A DNA stretch of 44,716 nt from Pseudoduganella sp. GTDB taxonomy: Bacteria > Pseudomonadota > Gammaproteobacteria > Burkholderiales > Burkholderiaceae_D. Both the position numbers and the translations under genes were made by a program. This document shows, in pieces, positions 27,972-34,254 of the stretch. Every line of letters begins with the position of its first letter. The stretch's first letter is position 1. Below the pieces are notes generated by a model. That model searched no databases. It was not told the origin of the DNA and saw only the letters and a list, made by a program, of their open reading frames with translations. The DNA lies in NCBI GenBank assembly GCA_021323265.1, contig JAJTCO010000040.1:1-44716 (forward strand). Direction: 5' to 3'.

Positions 27972-28772
27972 CTATTCGGGCACGCCGACGATGACGCTGG
28001 ATGCCTTGAACAGCGCTGTCGCCTCCATGCCCACTTCCAGTTGCATCGCCTGCTCGCTGTCGCGGGTGACGGTGGCGGCAATGGTGCCGCCGCCCGGCAA
28101 GGCGATGGTGATCTCCGAATTCACGGCGCCGGGCTGCACGCGGCATATCGTGCCGCGCAGCTGGTTGCGGGCGGAAAGCTTGCCGCCCTGCCCCGTCGCC
28201 AGGATGATGGAGGAGGCCTTGACCAGCGCGAAGGCAGCGCTGCCTTCCCGCAAGCCCAGGGCGCTGGTGCTCTCGTGGGTGATGATGGCCACGATCTCCT
28301 GGCCGCCGACAATGCGCAGCAGGATTTCGTCGTTGACGGCGCCGGGCCGGATGGCCGCCACGGTGCCGGCGAACTGGTTGCGTGCGCTGGTTTTCATTTT
28401 CATCGTCTGCAACAGGAGGAAGTCGTCGGCCAGGCCTTGCGACTGGCGGCTCAGGTGTTCCATGAACTGCTTGTGTTCATGCTCGATGCGGCGAAAGTTC
28501 GTGACCAGCTGGGCGCCGCGCCCGGTCAGGCGCGTGCCGCCGCCGCCCTTGCCGCCGGCCGAACGCTCCAGCAGCGGTTCGCCGGCCAGGTTGTTCATCG
28601 CATCGATGGCGTCCCAGGCAGCCTTGTAGCTCATGCCGATGGCCTTGGCGCCCTGCGTGATCGAACCGTGTTCGGCAATACTGGCCAGCAAGGCCACGCG
28701 CTGGTGGCCGCCGAAGTTCTGGCCGTCCAGCGTGATCCACACTTCCCCGTGCAGGGCGACTTCCTTAGCCAT
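27972..28772 (-). CDS. modE: ModE-type molybdate-responsive regulator
   Basis: A 266-residue regulator. The N-terminal winged helix (residues 10-85: VALLASIAEHGSITQGAKAIGMSYKAAWDAIDAMNN, then RLTGRG) is followed by two TOBE/Mop domains: KTSARNQFAGTVAAIRPGAVNDEI (about 127-195) and LSARNQLRGTICRVQPGAVNSEI (about 200-266). This is the E. coli ModE architecture. It binds molybdate and represses mod genes. The start overlaps the modC stop by 8 bp, so it is the last gene of a modABCE operon, and its operator candidate lies before modA. Confidence 0.94.
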   Translation of the reverse strand: MAKEVALHGEVWITLDGQNFGGHQRVALLASIAEHGSITQGAKAIGMSYKAAWDAIDAMNNLAGEPLLERSAGGKGGGGTRLTGRGAQLVTNFRRIEHEHKQFMEHLSRQSQGLADDFLLLQTMKMKTSARNQFAGTVAAIRPGAVNDEILLRIVGGQEIVAIITHESTSALGLREGSAAFALVKASSIILATGQGGKLSARNQLRGTICRVQPGAVNSEITIALPGGGTIAATVTRDSEQAMQLEVGMEATALFKASSVIVGVPE

Positions 28773-29445
28773 CGTACCCCTCCCCGGCCACGCGGCCGTC
28801 CGCCATCGTCAATACATGGCCGCCGAAGGTGGCGGCATCGTCCGGATCGTGCGTAATCAAGAGCATCGGAATGTCGAGCCTGCGCTGCAGGGCATCGAGC
28901 TCGCTGCGCATGCGCACGCGCAGCGCCGGGTCGAGGGCTGCGAACGGCTCGTCCAGCAGCAGCGCCGCCGGCTCCGCGACGACCGCGCGCGCCAGCGCGA
29001 CGCGTTGCCGCTGGCCGCCGGACAGTTCGGCCGGCAACTGGTGCGCCACCTCGGCCAGGCCGAACGCTTCCAGCCAGTAGCGCACCGCTTCCGGTTCGCC
29101 GCGCCGGGCCGGGTTGAACCAGCCGCGTTGCAGGCCGAAGCCGATGTTCTGCCGCACGTTCAGGTGCGGGAACAGCGCATAGTCCTGGAACAGGTAGCCC
29201 ACGCGCCGGCGTTGCGCCGGAACATCGATGCCCGCGCCGCTGTCGAACAGGCGCGTGCCATCGAGTTCGATCTCGCCGGCATCCGGTCGCGACAGGCCGG
29301 CAATGGCTTTCAGCATCTGGCTCTTGCCGGCGCCGGAAGCGCCGTAAATGACCACGCGCTTGCTGGCCGATTCGAAGCGCGCGTCCAGCTGGAAGCTGCG
29401 CGGCCCGGCGCGCAGCGTCTTGCGGATGTCGACCCGGATCGTCAT
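28765..29445 (-). CDS. modC: molybdate ABC transporter ATPase, no C-terminal TOBE domain
   Basis: A 226-residue ABC ATPase. Walker A is YGASGAGKSQM (about 34-44), the Q-loop YLFQDYALFPH, the signature LSGGQRQRVALARA, Walker B ALLLDEPFAALD and the H-loop LLITHDPDD. Most ModC proteins are about 350 residues with a regulatory molybdate-binding TOBE domain. This one stops right after the ATPase domain, and sensing is probably left to ModE's two TOBE domains. The 4-bp overlap with modB and 8-bp overlap with modE show tight coupling. The open frame continues upstream through modB, but ATG 29445 fits. Confidence 0.92.
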   Translation of the reverse strand: MTIRVDIRKTLRAGPRSFQLDARFESASKRVVIYGASGAGKSQMLKAIAGLSRPDAGEIELDGTRLFDSGAGIDVPAQRRRVGYLFQDYALFPHLNVRQNIGFGLQRGWFNPARRGEPEAVRYWLEAFGLAEVAHQLPAELSGGQRQRVALARAVVAEPAALLLDEPFAALDPALRVRMRSELDALQRRLDIPMLLITHDPDDAATFGGHVLTMADGRVAGEGYDG

Positions 29446-30104
29446 GCCGTCCTCGGCGCGAGCCGGCTGGCCGCCACCAGCACGACCAGGCAGGTGACCG
29501 ACGTTACGAGCACCAGCAGGTTGGCCGTATCGTCCTGGCCCGCCTGTACCGCCTCGTAGACGGCAATCGACAGCGTCTGTGTCTTGCCCGGGATGCTGCC
29601 CGCCACCATCAGCGTGGCGCCGAACTCGCCCATCGAACGCGCGAAGGCCAGCAAGGCGCCCGCCAGCACGCCGCGCCAGGCCAGCGGCAGGCTGACGCGC
29701 AGGAACACCCCCAGCGGCGGCACGCCCAGCACGCGCGCGGCCTGCTCCAGCTGCACATCGACCGCTTCGAACGCCGAGCGCGCGCCTTTCAGCACCAGGG
29801 GGAAGGCGACCACCGCCGCGGCGATGACGGCGCCCTGCCAGGTGAAAATCAGGTTGATGCCGAAGCTTTGCTGCAGCCAATGGCCAAGCGGACCGTTGCG
29901 GCCGATCAGCACCAGCAGGTAGTAGCCCAGCACAGTCGGCGGCAACACCATCGGCAGGGTCAACAGCGCGTCGAGCACTTCGCGCCCGGGAAAGCGCCCG
30001 CGCGCCAGCAGGTAGCCAAAACCCACGCCCAGCACCAGGTCGATGGCCGTGGCCCACAGCGCCACCTTCAGCGACAGGCCCAGTGCGATCAATGCGGCAT
30101 CCAT
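29442..30104 (-). CDS. modB: molybdate ABC transporter permease
   Basis: A 220-residue inner-membrane permease with five or six predicted helices. It carries the EAA loop (EQAARVLGVPPLGVFLRVSLPLAWRG), which docks with ModC. The sequence LARGRFPGREVLDALLTLPMVLPPTVLGYYLLVLIGRNGP is the classic ModB N-terminal signature, and FARSMGEFGATLMVAGSIPGKTQTL is conserved in the family. I chose ATG 30104 (MDAALIALGLSL). The longer frame upstream begins in modA. It overlaps modC by 4 bp and follows modA by 13 bp. Confidence 0.95.
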   Translation of the reverse strand: MDAALIALGLSLKVALWATAIDLVLGVGFGYLLARGRFPGREVLDALLTLPMVLPPTVLGYYLLVLIGRNGPLGHWLQQSFGINLIFTWQGAVIAAAVVAFPLVLKGARSAFEAVDVQLEQAARVLGVPPLGVFLRVSLPLAWRGVLAGALLAFARSMGEFGATLMVAGSIPGKTQTLSIAVYEAVQAGQDDTANLLVLVTSVTCLVVLVAASRLAPRTA

Positions 30105-30117
30105 GCGTCGCCTTTCC

Positions 30118-30855
30118 TTACGGCTTGCCGAAGCCGTGGCGCGCCAGGATCGCCTGGCCCGATGGCGCCAGGAGGAAGGCGGCGAACGCGCGCGCGCCGG
30201 ACGCATTCGGTGCGTCCTTCATGACCGCCAGCGGATACGTGATCGGCGCAGCGGTCGGCACCGCCAGCACGGCGCGCACCTTGTCCGCCTGCGACGCCAC
30301 GTCGGTCTGGAATACCAGGCCGGCTTCAACCTCGCCGCGCGCGACATAGTCGAGCGCCTGGCGCACGTTGGCGGCAAACACGAACCGGGGCGCCAGCGCC
30401 GGCCACAGGCCGGCCTTCTGCAACGCAGCCTGGGCGTAGCGTCCCGCCGGCACGCTGGCCGGATTGCCCGTCGTCAGGCGCTGCACGCCCGGCTGGCCAA
30501 GGTCGGCCAGCGTGCGCCACGGCAGGCTGCTGCTGGCCGGCACTGCCACCACCAGGCGGTTGCTGGCGAAATCGCGCCGCGTGCCCGGCGCCACATAGGG
30601 CTGGGCCTTGTCCATGGCTTCGCGGTCGGCGGAGGCCAGCACATCGACCGGCGCGCCCCTGGCCACCTGCGCCACCAGCGCGTCGGAAGCGCCAAAGCTC
30701 AAGCGCACCCGGCTGCCGGGGTGGGCCGCCTCATAGGCTGCGGCGGCCTCGCGCAAGGCGCTATGCAGGCTTGATGCGGCCGAGACCGTGATATCGGCTG
30801 CCACGGCCGGCCCGGCGAAGGCAAGCGCAAGCAAGCCAGCGGCGATTCGTTGCAT
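30118..30855 (-). CDS. modA: molybdate-binding periplasmic protein
   Basis: A 245-residue solute-binding protein. Signal peptide MQRIAAGLLALAFAGPAVAA is followed by ITVSAASSLHSALREAA, in which the Ser pair binds the oxyanion. LSFGASDALVAQVARGAPVDVLASAD, GNPASVPAGRYAQAAL and GLVFQTDV are the typical further ModA contacts. It delivers molybdate to ModBC for molybdenum-cofactor enzymes. ATG 30855 has a good ribosome binding site (AAGGAAGG), so the longer frame starting with TTG at 30879 is rejected. It is the first gene of the operon, with a ModE site 20 bp upstream. Confidence 0.95.
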   Translation of the reverse strand: MQRIAAGLLALAFAGPAVAADITVSAASSLHSALREAAAAYEAAHPGSRVRLSFGASDALVAQVARGAPVDVLASADREAMDKAQPYVAPGTRRDFASNRLVVAVPASSSLPWRTLADLGQPGVQRLTTGNPASVPAGRYAQAALQKAGLWPALAPRFVFAANVRQALDYVARGEVEAGLVFQTDVASQADKVRAVLAVPTAAPITYPLAVMKDAPNASGARAFAAFLLAPSGQAILARHGFGKP

Positions 30856-30874
30856 CAGCCTTCCTTTCCCAAAG

Positions 30875-30898
30875 CGCAATATACGTGATTATATAGCG
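30875..30898 (-). promoter_or_regulatory. ModE operator upstream of modA
   Basis: Read on the minus strand, CGCTATATAATCACGTATATTGCG has two 8-bp half-sites (CGCTATAT and ATATTGCG) with an 8-bp centre. The size and TATAT half-sites match the known E. coli ModE consensus of 24 bp. Its position over the expected modA promoter fits molybdate-dependent repression. Confidence 0.75.
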
Positions 30899-30899
30899 C

Positions 30900-30937
30900 A
30901 AAACGGCCAACGCGGAAGGCGCCTGCGGGCGCTGGCC
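30900..30937 (-). terminator. terminator after the small-protein gene
   Basis: On the minus strand GGCCAGCGC and GCGTTGGCC pair over 9 bp (one G-U), with a 15-nt loop, followed by GTTTTG. It starts five bases after the stop of the 71-residue gene, and ends two bases before the ModE operator. It insulates the modA promoter. Confidence 0.5.
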
Positions 30938-30941
30938 ATCA

Positions 30942-31157
30942 TCAGGCCACAATGCTTACGTCGGGATGGCTGGGGCGCGCGTCTTCGTGGAACAGGTCGC
31001 CCAGGTAAAGCGCGAGGTCGGCCTCCTCCACGTCATGCGGAATCACGAAGTCCGCCGGGCGGCGCTTGCCGTCCGACCCCGGATAGAACGCAGCCCACTG
31101 GCAGCCGCGCCGCTCGACATGGATGCGCGTGCCGAACACGTTGAATTTGATGGTCAA
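30942..31157 (-). CDS. small conserved hypothetical protein (DUF7661-like)
   Basis: A 71-residue soluble protein (MTIKFNVFGTRIHVERRG..., then GSDGKRRPADFVIPHDVEEADLALYLGDLFHEDARP). I am only moderately sure that it belongs to DUF7661. The mix of beta-like N-terminal and acidic C-terminal segments shows no catalytic motif. It appears to start with TTG 31157, directly after the stop of the GIY-YIG gene, with GAGGAG six bases before. It is therefore coupled to that nuclease and probably stabilises or assists it, though this is inference. A terminator follows. Confidence 0.65.
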   Translation of the reverse strand: MTIKFNVFGTRIHVERRGCQWAAFYPGSDGKRRPADFVIPHDVEEADLALYLGDLFHEDARPSHPDVSIVA

Positions 31158-32018
31158 TTACAGCTCCTCGATGCACAAGGCGCCCGACGTCAGCGGGCGC
31201 ACGAGGATATTGTACACATCGACATCGAAGCTCGGTTCGACCGGGCGGCGGCGCCGCGCGGGCGCTTTGCCGGTACCGAGGTAGCACCAGCGGTCGACGA
31301 TGGCGCGCTGCCGCAAGCCGGCCGATTCCTCGACGATCGCCACCGCGCCCGCATATGGCCAGCGCGTCACACGCAGCGGGTCCAGGGCCAGGCGCACGCG
31401 CGCGGCGTGCTGCGCGGCCGACTCTTCTCCCGTACAGGCGCCCCGGCAGCGCGCCACCTGGCGGGCAAAGCACGGCCGCCCCGGCACGCCCTTCTCCAGG
31501 CCGCTCGCCACCGTGCACAGGCCGCGCGCGTGCACCACGTCGCGCAGGGTTTCGATGGCCGCCTTCCGGCTGCCGAACAGGCCGTACAGCTGCTGCGCCA
31601 ACGCGAAATCCACGTCGCGCGCAAAGACGATCTCCGGCCGCTCGCCCGCCATGCTGATCGAGCACATTTCGCGCAGCCGGCGCAGCTTGGAGTTGAAGAC
31701 CGGCTGGTGCTGCTTGACCAGTTCCGATTCGCGCAGCAGCGCGCAGATCTCGCCGCCGGTGCGCTCGAAATCGATGGTGGCGGTGCGCGCCAGCATCTGC
31801 ATTTCTTGCGCCGTGCGCATATGCGACAGCACCCGCGTGCGCAGGTTCACGCTCTTGCCGATGTAGACCGGCTTGCCGGCGCCATCGCGAAAAATATAGA
31901 CGCCCGGCAGCGACGGCAGGGCGTCGATGCATTCGCGGGGGATGTGGGCGGGATAGCTGAAGTTCAATGCGGGGTCGCTGACCACCAGCAGTCCCACGGA
32001 ATTGACGTGGGTGCGCAT
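31158..32018 (-). CDS. Cho-like GIY-YIG endonuclease (UvrC homolog)
   Basis: A 286-residue protein with an N-terminal GIY-YIG nuclease (LPGVYIFRDGAGKPVYIGKSVNLRTRVLSHM, about 37-67) and catalytic Glu in LLRESELVKQHQPVFNSKLRR, followed by a Cys-containing C-terminal region (CFARQVARCRGACTGEESAA). The C-terminal part resembles the UvrC middle domain, so it matches E. coli Cho, an alternative 3' incision nuclease for UvrAB repair (295 residues). It may also be a ligand of unknown SOS regulation, since I see no LexA box. It is 26 bp from the divergent YgjP-like gene. Confidence 0.82.
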   Translation of the reverse strand: MRTHVNSVGLLVVSDPALNFSYPAHIPRECIDALPSLPGVYIFRDGAGKPVYIGKSVNLRTRVLSHMRTAQEMQMLARTATIDFERTGGEICALLRESELVKQHQPVFNSKLRRLREMCSISMAGERPEIVFARDVDFALAQQLYGLFGSRKAAIETLRDVVHARGLCTVASGLEKGVPGRPCFARQVARCRGACTGEESAAQHAARVRLALDPLRVTRWPYAGAVAIVEESAGLRQRAIVDRWCYLGTGKAPARRRRPVEPSFDVDVYNILVRPLTSGALCIEEL

Positions 32019-32044
32019 GCGCGCATGATACCATTCGGCCCGCC

Positions 32045-32542
32045 ATGAAATACCTCAGCGCCTACTCCGAACAGACATTGTCGCAAGTCCGCCAGGTCCT
32101 GGACCAGGGCCGCCTCGGCGACGTACTTTTGCAACGTTATCCGAAAGCCCACGGCATCCGCAACGACCGCGCACTGTACGACTACGTCCAGGAGTTGCGC
32201 GGCGAATTCCTGCGCAATGCCGCGCCAATCGACAAGGTGGCCTTCGACAGCAAGATCCACGTCATCAACCACGCCCTCGGCCTGCACACCTCGGTCTCGC
32301 GCGTCCAGGGCGGGAAGCTGAAAGCCAAGCACGAAATCCGCGTGGCGACCATGTTCCGCGAAGTGCCGCTGGAATTCCTGCGCATGATCGCGGTGCACGA
32401 GCTGGCCCACGTGAAGGAAAAACAACACGACAAGGCCTTCTACAAGCTGTGCACCTACATGGAACCGAACTACCACCAGTACGAGTTCGACACCCGCCTG
32501 TACCTGACCCACCTCGACGCGTCAGGCGCCAAGCTCTGGTAG
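32045..32542 (+). CDS. YgjP-like zinc metalloprotease
   Basis: A 165-residue protein with a HELAH zinc site: MIAVHELAHVKEKQHDKAFYKLC, giving His, Glu, His and a third His in KQHD (H-E-x-x-H then about six residues later). It is a metal-dependent hydrolase of the YgjP (M48-like) type, and its substrate is not known. The start is only 26 bp from the divergent Cho-like gene. It is convergent with the LOG gene 21 bp downstream. Confidence 0.85.
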   Translation: MKYLSAYSEQTLSQVRQVLDQGRLGDVLLQRYPKAHGIRNDRALYDYVQELRGEFLRNAAPIDKVAFDSKIHVINHALGLHTSVSRVQGGKLKAKHEIRVATMFREVPLEFLRMIAVHELAHVKEKQHDKAFYKLCTYMEPNYHQYEFDTRLYLTHLDASGAKLW

Positions 32543-32563
32543 TAGGGTGGCGCCCCGTCCTGC

Positions 32564-33100
32564 TCAGGATTTCAAGCCATGCACCAGCTCCGCCGGCGAG
32601 GCGCTCACGCGCACCAGGGCCGCATGCTGCGGCTTGATGAAGCCTTCCTCGCGGGCGTGCTCGATGAAGCCGACCAGCTTGTCGTAGAAGCCGTCCACGT
32701 TCAGCAGGCCGACCGGCTTGCTGTGGATGCCCAGCTGCGACCAGGTCAGCATCTCGAACAGCTCTTCCAGCGTGCCCATGCCGCCCGGCATGGCGATGAA
32801 GCCATCGGACAGTTGGGCCATCATGGCCTTGCGCTCGTGCATGTCCTTGACGATGAACTGGCGCGTCAGGCCGGTGTGGCCCACTTCGCGCTCCACCAGG
32901 GCGGTCGGGATCACGCCCGTCACTTCGCCGCCCAGGCGCAGCACCTCGTCGGCGATCACGCCCATCAAGCCCACGTTGCCGCCGCCGTAGACCAGCGCCA
33001 GGTTCTGTTCGACCAGTGCCGCGCCCAGGGCGCGCGCCTGTTCGGCATAGCGCGGGGAGACGCCGGCATTGGCGCCGCAATATACGCAAATCGATTTCAT
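32564..33100 (-). CDS. LOG-family nucleotide 5'-monophosphate phosphoribohydrolase (TIGR00730)
   Basis: A 178-residue protein with the LOG motifs: an N-terminal Rossmann segment (SICVYCGANAGVSPRYAEQA), LVYGGGNVGLMG, MHERKAMM (conserved Arg and Lys) and PGGMGTLEELFEMLTWSQLG, the PGGxGTxxE site. LOG enzymes split cytokinin or purine nucleoside monophosphates into base and ribose-5-phosphate. In non-plant bacteria they may act in nucleotide salvage. Its start overlaps the TetR stop by four bases (ATGA), so the regulator probably controls it. Confidence 0.92.
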   Translation of the reverse strand: MKSICVYCGANAGVSPRYAEQARALGAALVEQNLALVYGGGNVGLMGVIADEVLRLGGEVTGVIPTALVEREVGHTGLTRQFIVKDMHERKAMMAQLSDGFIAMPGGMGTLEELFEMLTWSQLGIHSKPVGLLNVDGFYDKLVGFIEHAREEGFIKPQHAALVRVSASPAELVHGLKS

Positions 33101-33762
33101 TTCAGTTTCTTCAGATATTCTTCGGACAGTTTCTGGAACAGCAGGTGCGTCTCGCCGCGCAGGTAGGGGCCGACCTGGGACAGCACCTGGTAGCAGCCGC
33201 GCGCCAGGGCATCGGCCATCGACTGCTGCTCCGAGTATTTGCGCGGATTGCGCACGTATTCATAGGACAGCCAGTACGTCGCCACCACCACCATGTTGAC
33301 CGACATGGCGTCGATCGCCATGTCGCTGGCCTCCATCGAGCCTTCGCTGCGCAGGTCCAGGCACAGGTTGCGCGCCACCTTGATCTTGTGCGCCAGCAGC
33401 TCCTTGAACTCCAGCTCCAGCTTGCGGTTGCGCGACAGCAGGTCGTTCAGGTCGCGGTAGAAGAAGCGGTAGCGCCAGATCAGCTCGAACATCAGGTGCA
33501 GGTACAGCCACACGTCCTCGATATTGGAGCGGCGCCCGCTGGGCACCTGCAGCATGCGTTCCGCCTCGGCCTTGAACTGGACGAAGATGGAATTGACGAT
33601 GTCGTCCTTGTTCCGGAAATGGTAATAGAGGTTCCCCGGGGAGATATTCATCTCCTCGGCAATAACCGTGGTCGTGATATTGGGCTCGCCGAACTCGTTG
33701 AACAAACGCAGCGAGAGTTCGAGGATGCGTTCGCGTGTTCGTCTTGGCGCTTTTTGTAGCAT
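33097..33762 (-). CDS. TetR/AcrR-family regulator
   Basis: A 221-residue protein with an N-terminal TetR HTH: RERILELSLRLFNEFGEPNITTTVIAEEMNISPGNLYYHFRNKDDIV (about 10-55). The C-terminal ligand-binding domain is all-helical and lacks a family label I recognise. It forms an operon with the LOG gene (4-bp overlap), and its own start region carries a symmetric operator candidate, so autoregulation is likely. Its inducer cannot be told from sequence. It has no clear ribosome binding site. Confidence 0.9.
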   Translation of the reverse strand: MLQKAPRRTRERILELSLRLFNEFGEPNITTTVIAEEMNISPGNLYYHFRNKDDIVNSIFVQFKAEAERMLQVPSGRRSNIEDVWLYLHLMFELIWRYRFFYRDLNDLLSRNRKLELEFKELLAHKIKVARNLCLDLRSEGSMEASDMAIDAMSVNMVVVATYWLSYEYVRNPRKYSEQQSMADALARGCYQVLSQVGPYLRGETHLLFQKLSEEYLKKLK

Positions 33763-33765
33763 AAA

Positions 33766-33789
33766 AGGGGAAGCTCTATTGATTCCCCT
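33766..33789. promoter_or_regulatory. possible TetR operator
   Basis: AGGGGAA and TTCCCCT are perfect 7-bp arms with a 10-bp centre, three bases upstream of the TetR start codon, in the 60-bp gap to the phasin gene. It could block transcription or translation start of the TetR-LOG operon. Confidence 0.4.
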
Positions 33790-33822
33790 GCAAGGATATC
33801 ACTATTAGAAGTTTTCCAGAAG

Positions 33823-34170
33823 TTACGCTTTTTTCGTTGTGGCCTTTTTGGCGGGCTTGCCGGCCGCCGCCTGCAGTTCCCGCACCTGGCGGCTCAACTC
33901 GTCCACCCGGTCGATCAAGGCGTTGATGTCCTGCCGCATGGGAACGCCGATCACGTGCAAGGCCCGCGTGACGCGCTCCTCGAACACCTTTTCCAGGGTG
34001 TCCACCGTCTCGTGCACGTGGGCGCGGCGGTCGCCTTCCAGCGCGCGGGCGCGTTGTTGCAGGTCGGTGAAGGCGCCCAGGCCGGCCTTCCAGATTTCCT
34101 GAGCCGATTCGCGCACTGCCTTGGTCAGCCTTTCCTCGCTCTCCTCAAACGCTTTGCTCTTCTTCCCCAT
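33823..34170 (-). CDS. phasin-family (PhaF/PhaI-like) granule-associated protein
   Basis: A 115-residue protein of the poly(hydroxyalkanoate) granule-associated type: AVRESAQEIWKAGLGAFTDLQQRARAL, a coiled-coil-like middle and VPMRQDINALIDRVDELSRQVREL, then a basic Ala/Lys tail (KPAKKATTKKA) like PhaF. Such proteins coat PHA granules and some bind DNA through the basic tail. No PHA synthase is in this window. ATG 34170 has an AGGAG site. The longer open frame upstream lies over the double-SagB gene and is ignored. Confidence 0.85.
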   Translation of the reverse strand: MGKKSKAFEESEERLTKAVRESAQEIWKAGLGAFTDLQQRARALEGDRRAHVHETVDTLEKVFEERVTRALHVIGVPMRQDINALIDRVDELSRQVRELQAAAGKPAKKATTKKA

Positions 34171-34200
34171 GGCGGCGGCTCCTGGAATTGAACGTAAATC

Positions 34201-34206
34201 ATTGTA
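34201..34206 (-). promoter_or_regulatory. possible -10 box of the phasin gene
   Basis: TACAAT on the minus strand, five of six to consensus, 30 bp before the phasin start. Transcription would begin near 34194. The -35 is weak. Confidence 0.4.
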
Positions 34207-34242
34207 AGACGGGCGCTCTAGAACTGGGCTTCTAATGCGTTC

Positions 34243-34248
34243 TACAAT
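34243..34248 (+). promoter_or_regulatory. possible -10 box of the double-SagB gene (leaderless transcript)
   Basis: TACAAT on the plus strand is six bases before ATG 34255, so transcription would begin at about the A of the start codon. No clear ribosome binding site is seen, in agreement with a leaderless messenger. A later start is possible, however. Confidence 0.35.
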
Positions 34249-34254
34249 GGGGCC

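Noticed and set aside
30856..30879. Longer modA starting at TTG 30879
   Set aside because: ATG 30855 has a strong AAGGAAGG ribosome binding site and gives a clean signal peptide. The longer start lies in the ModE operator.
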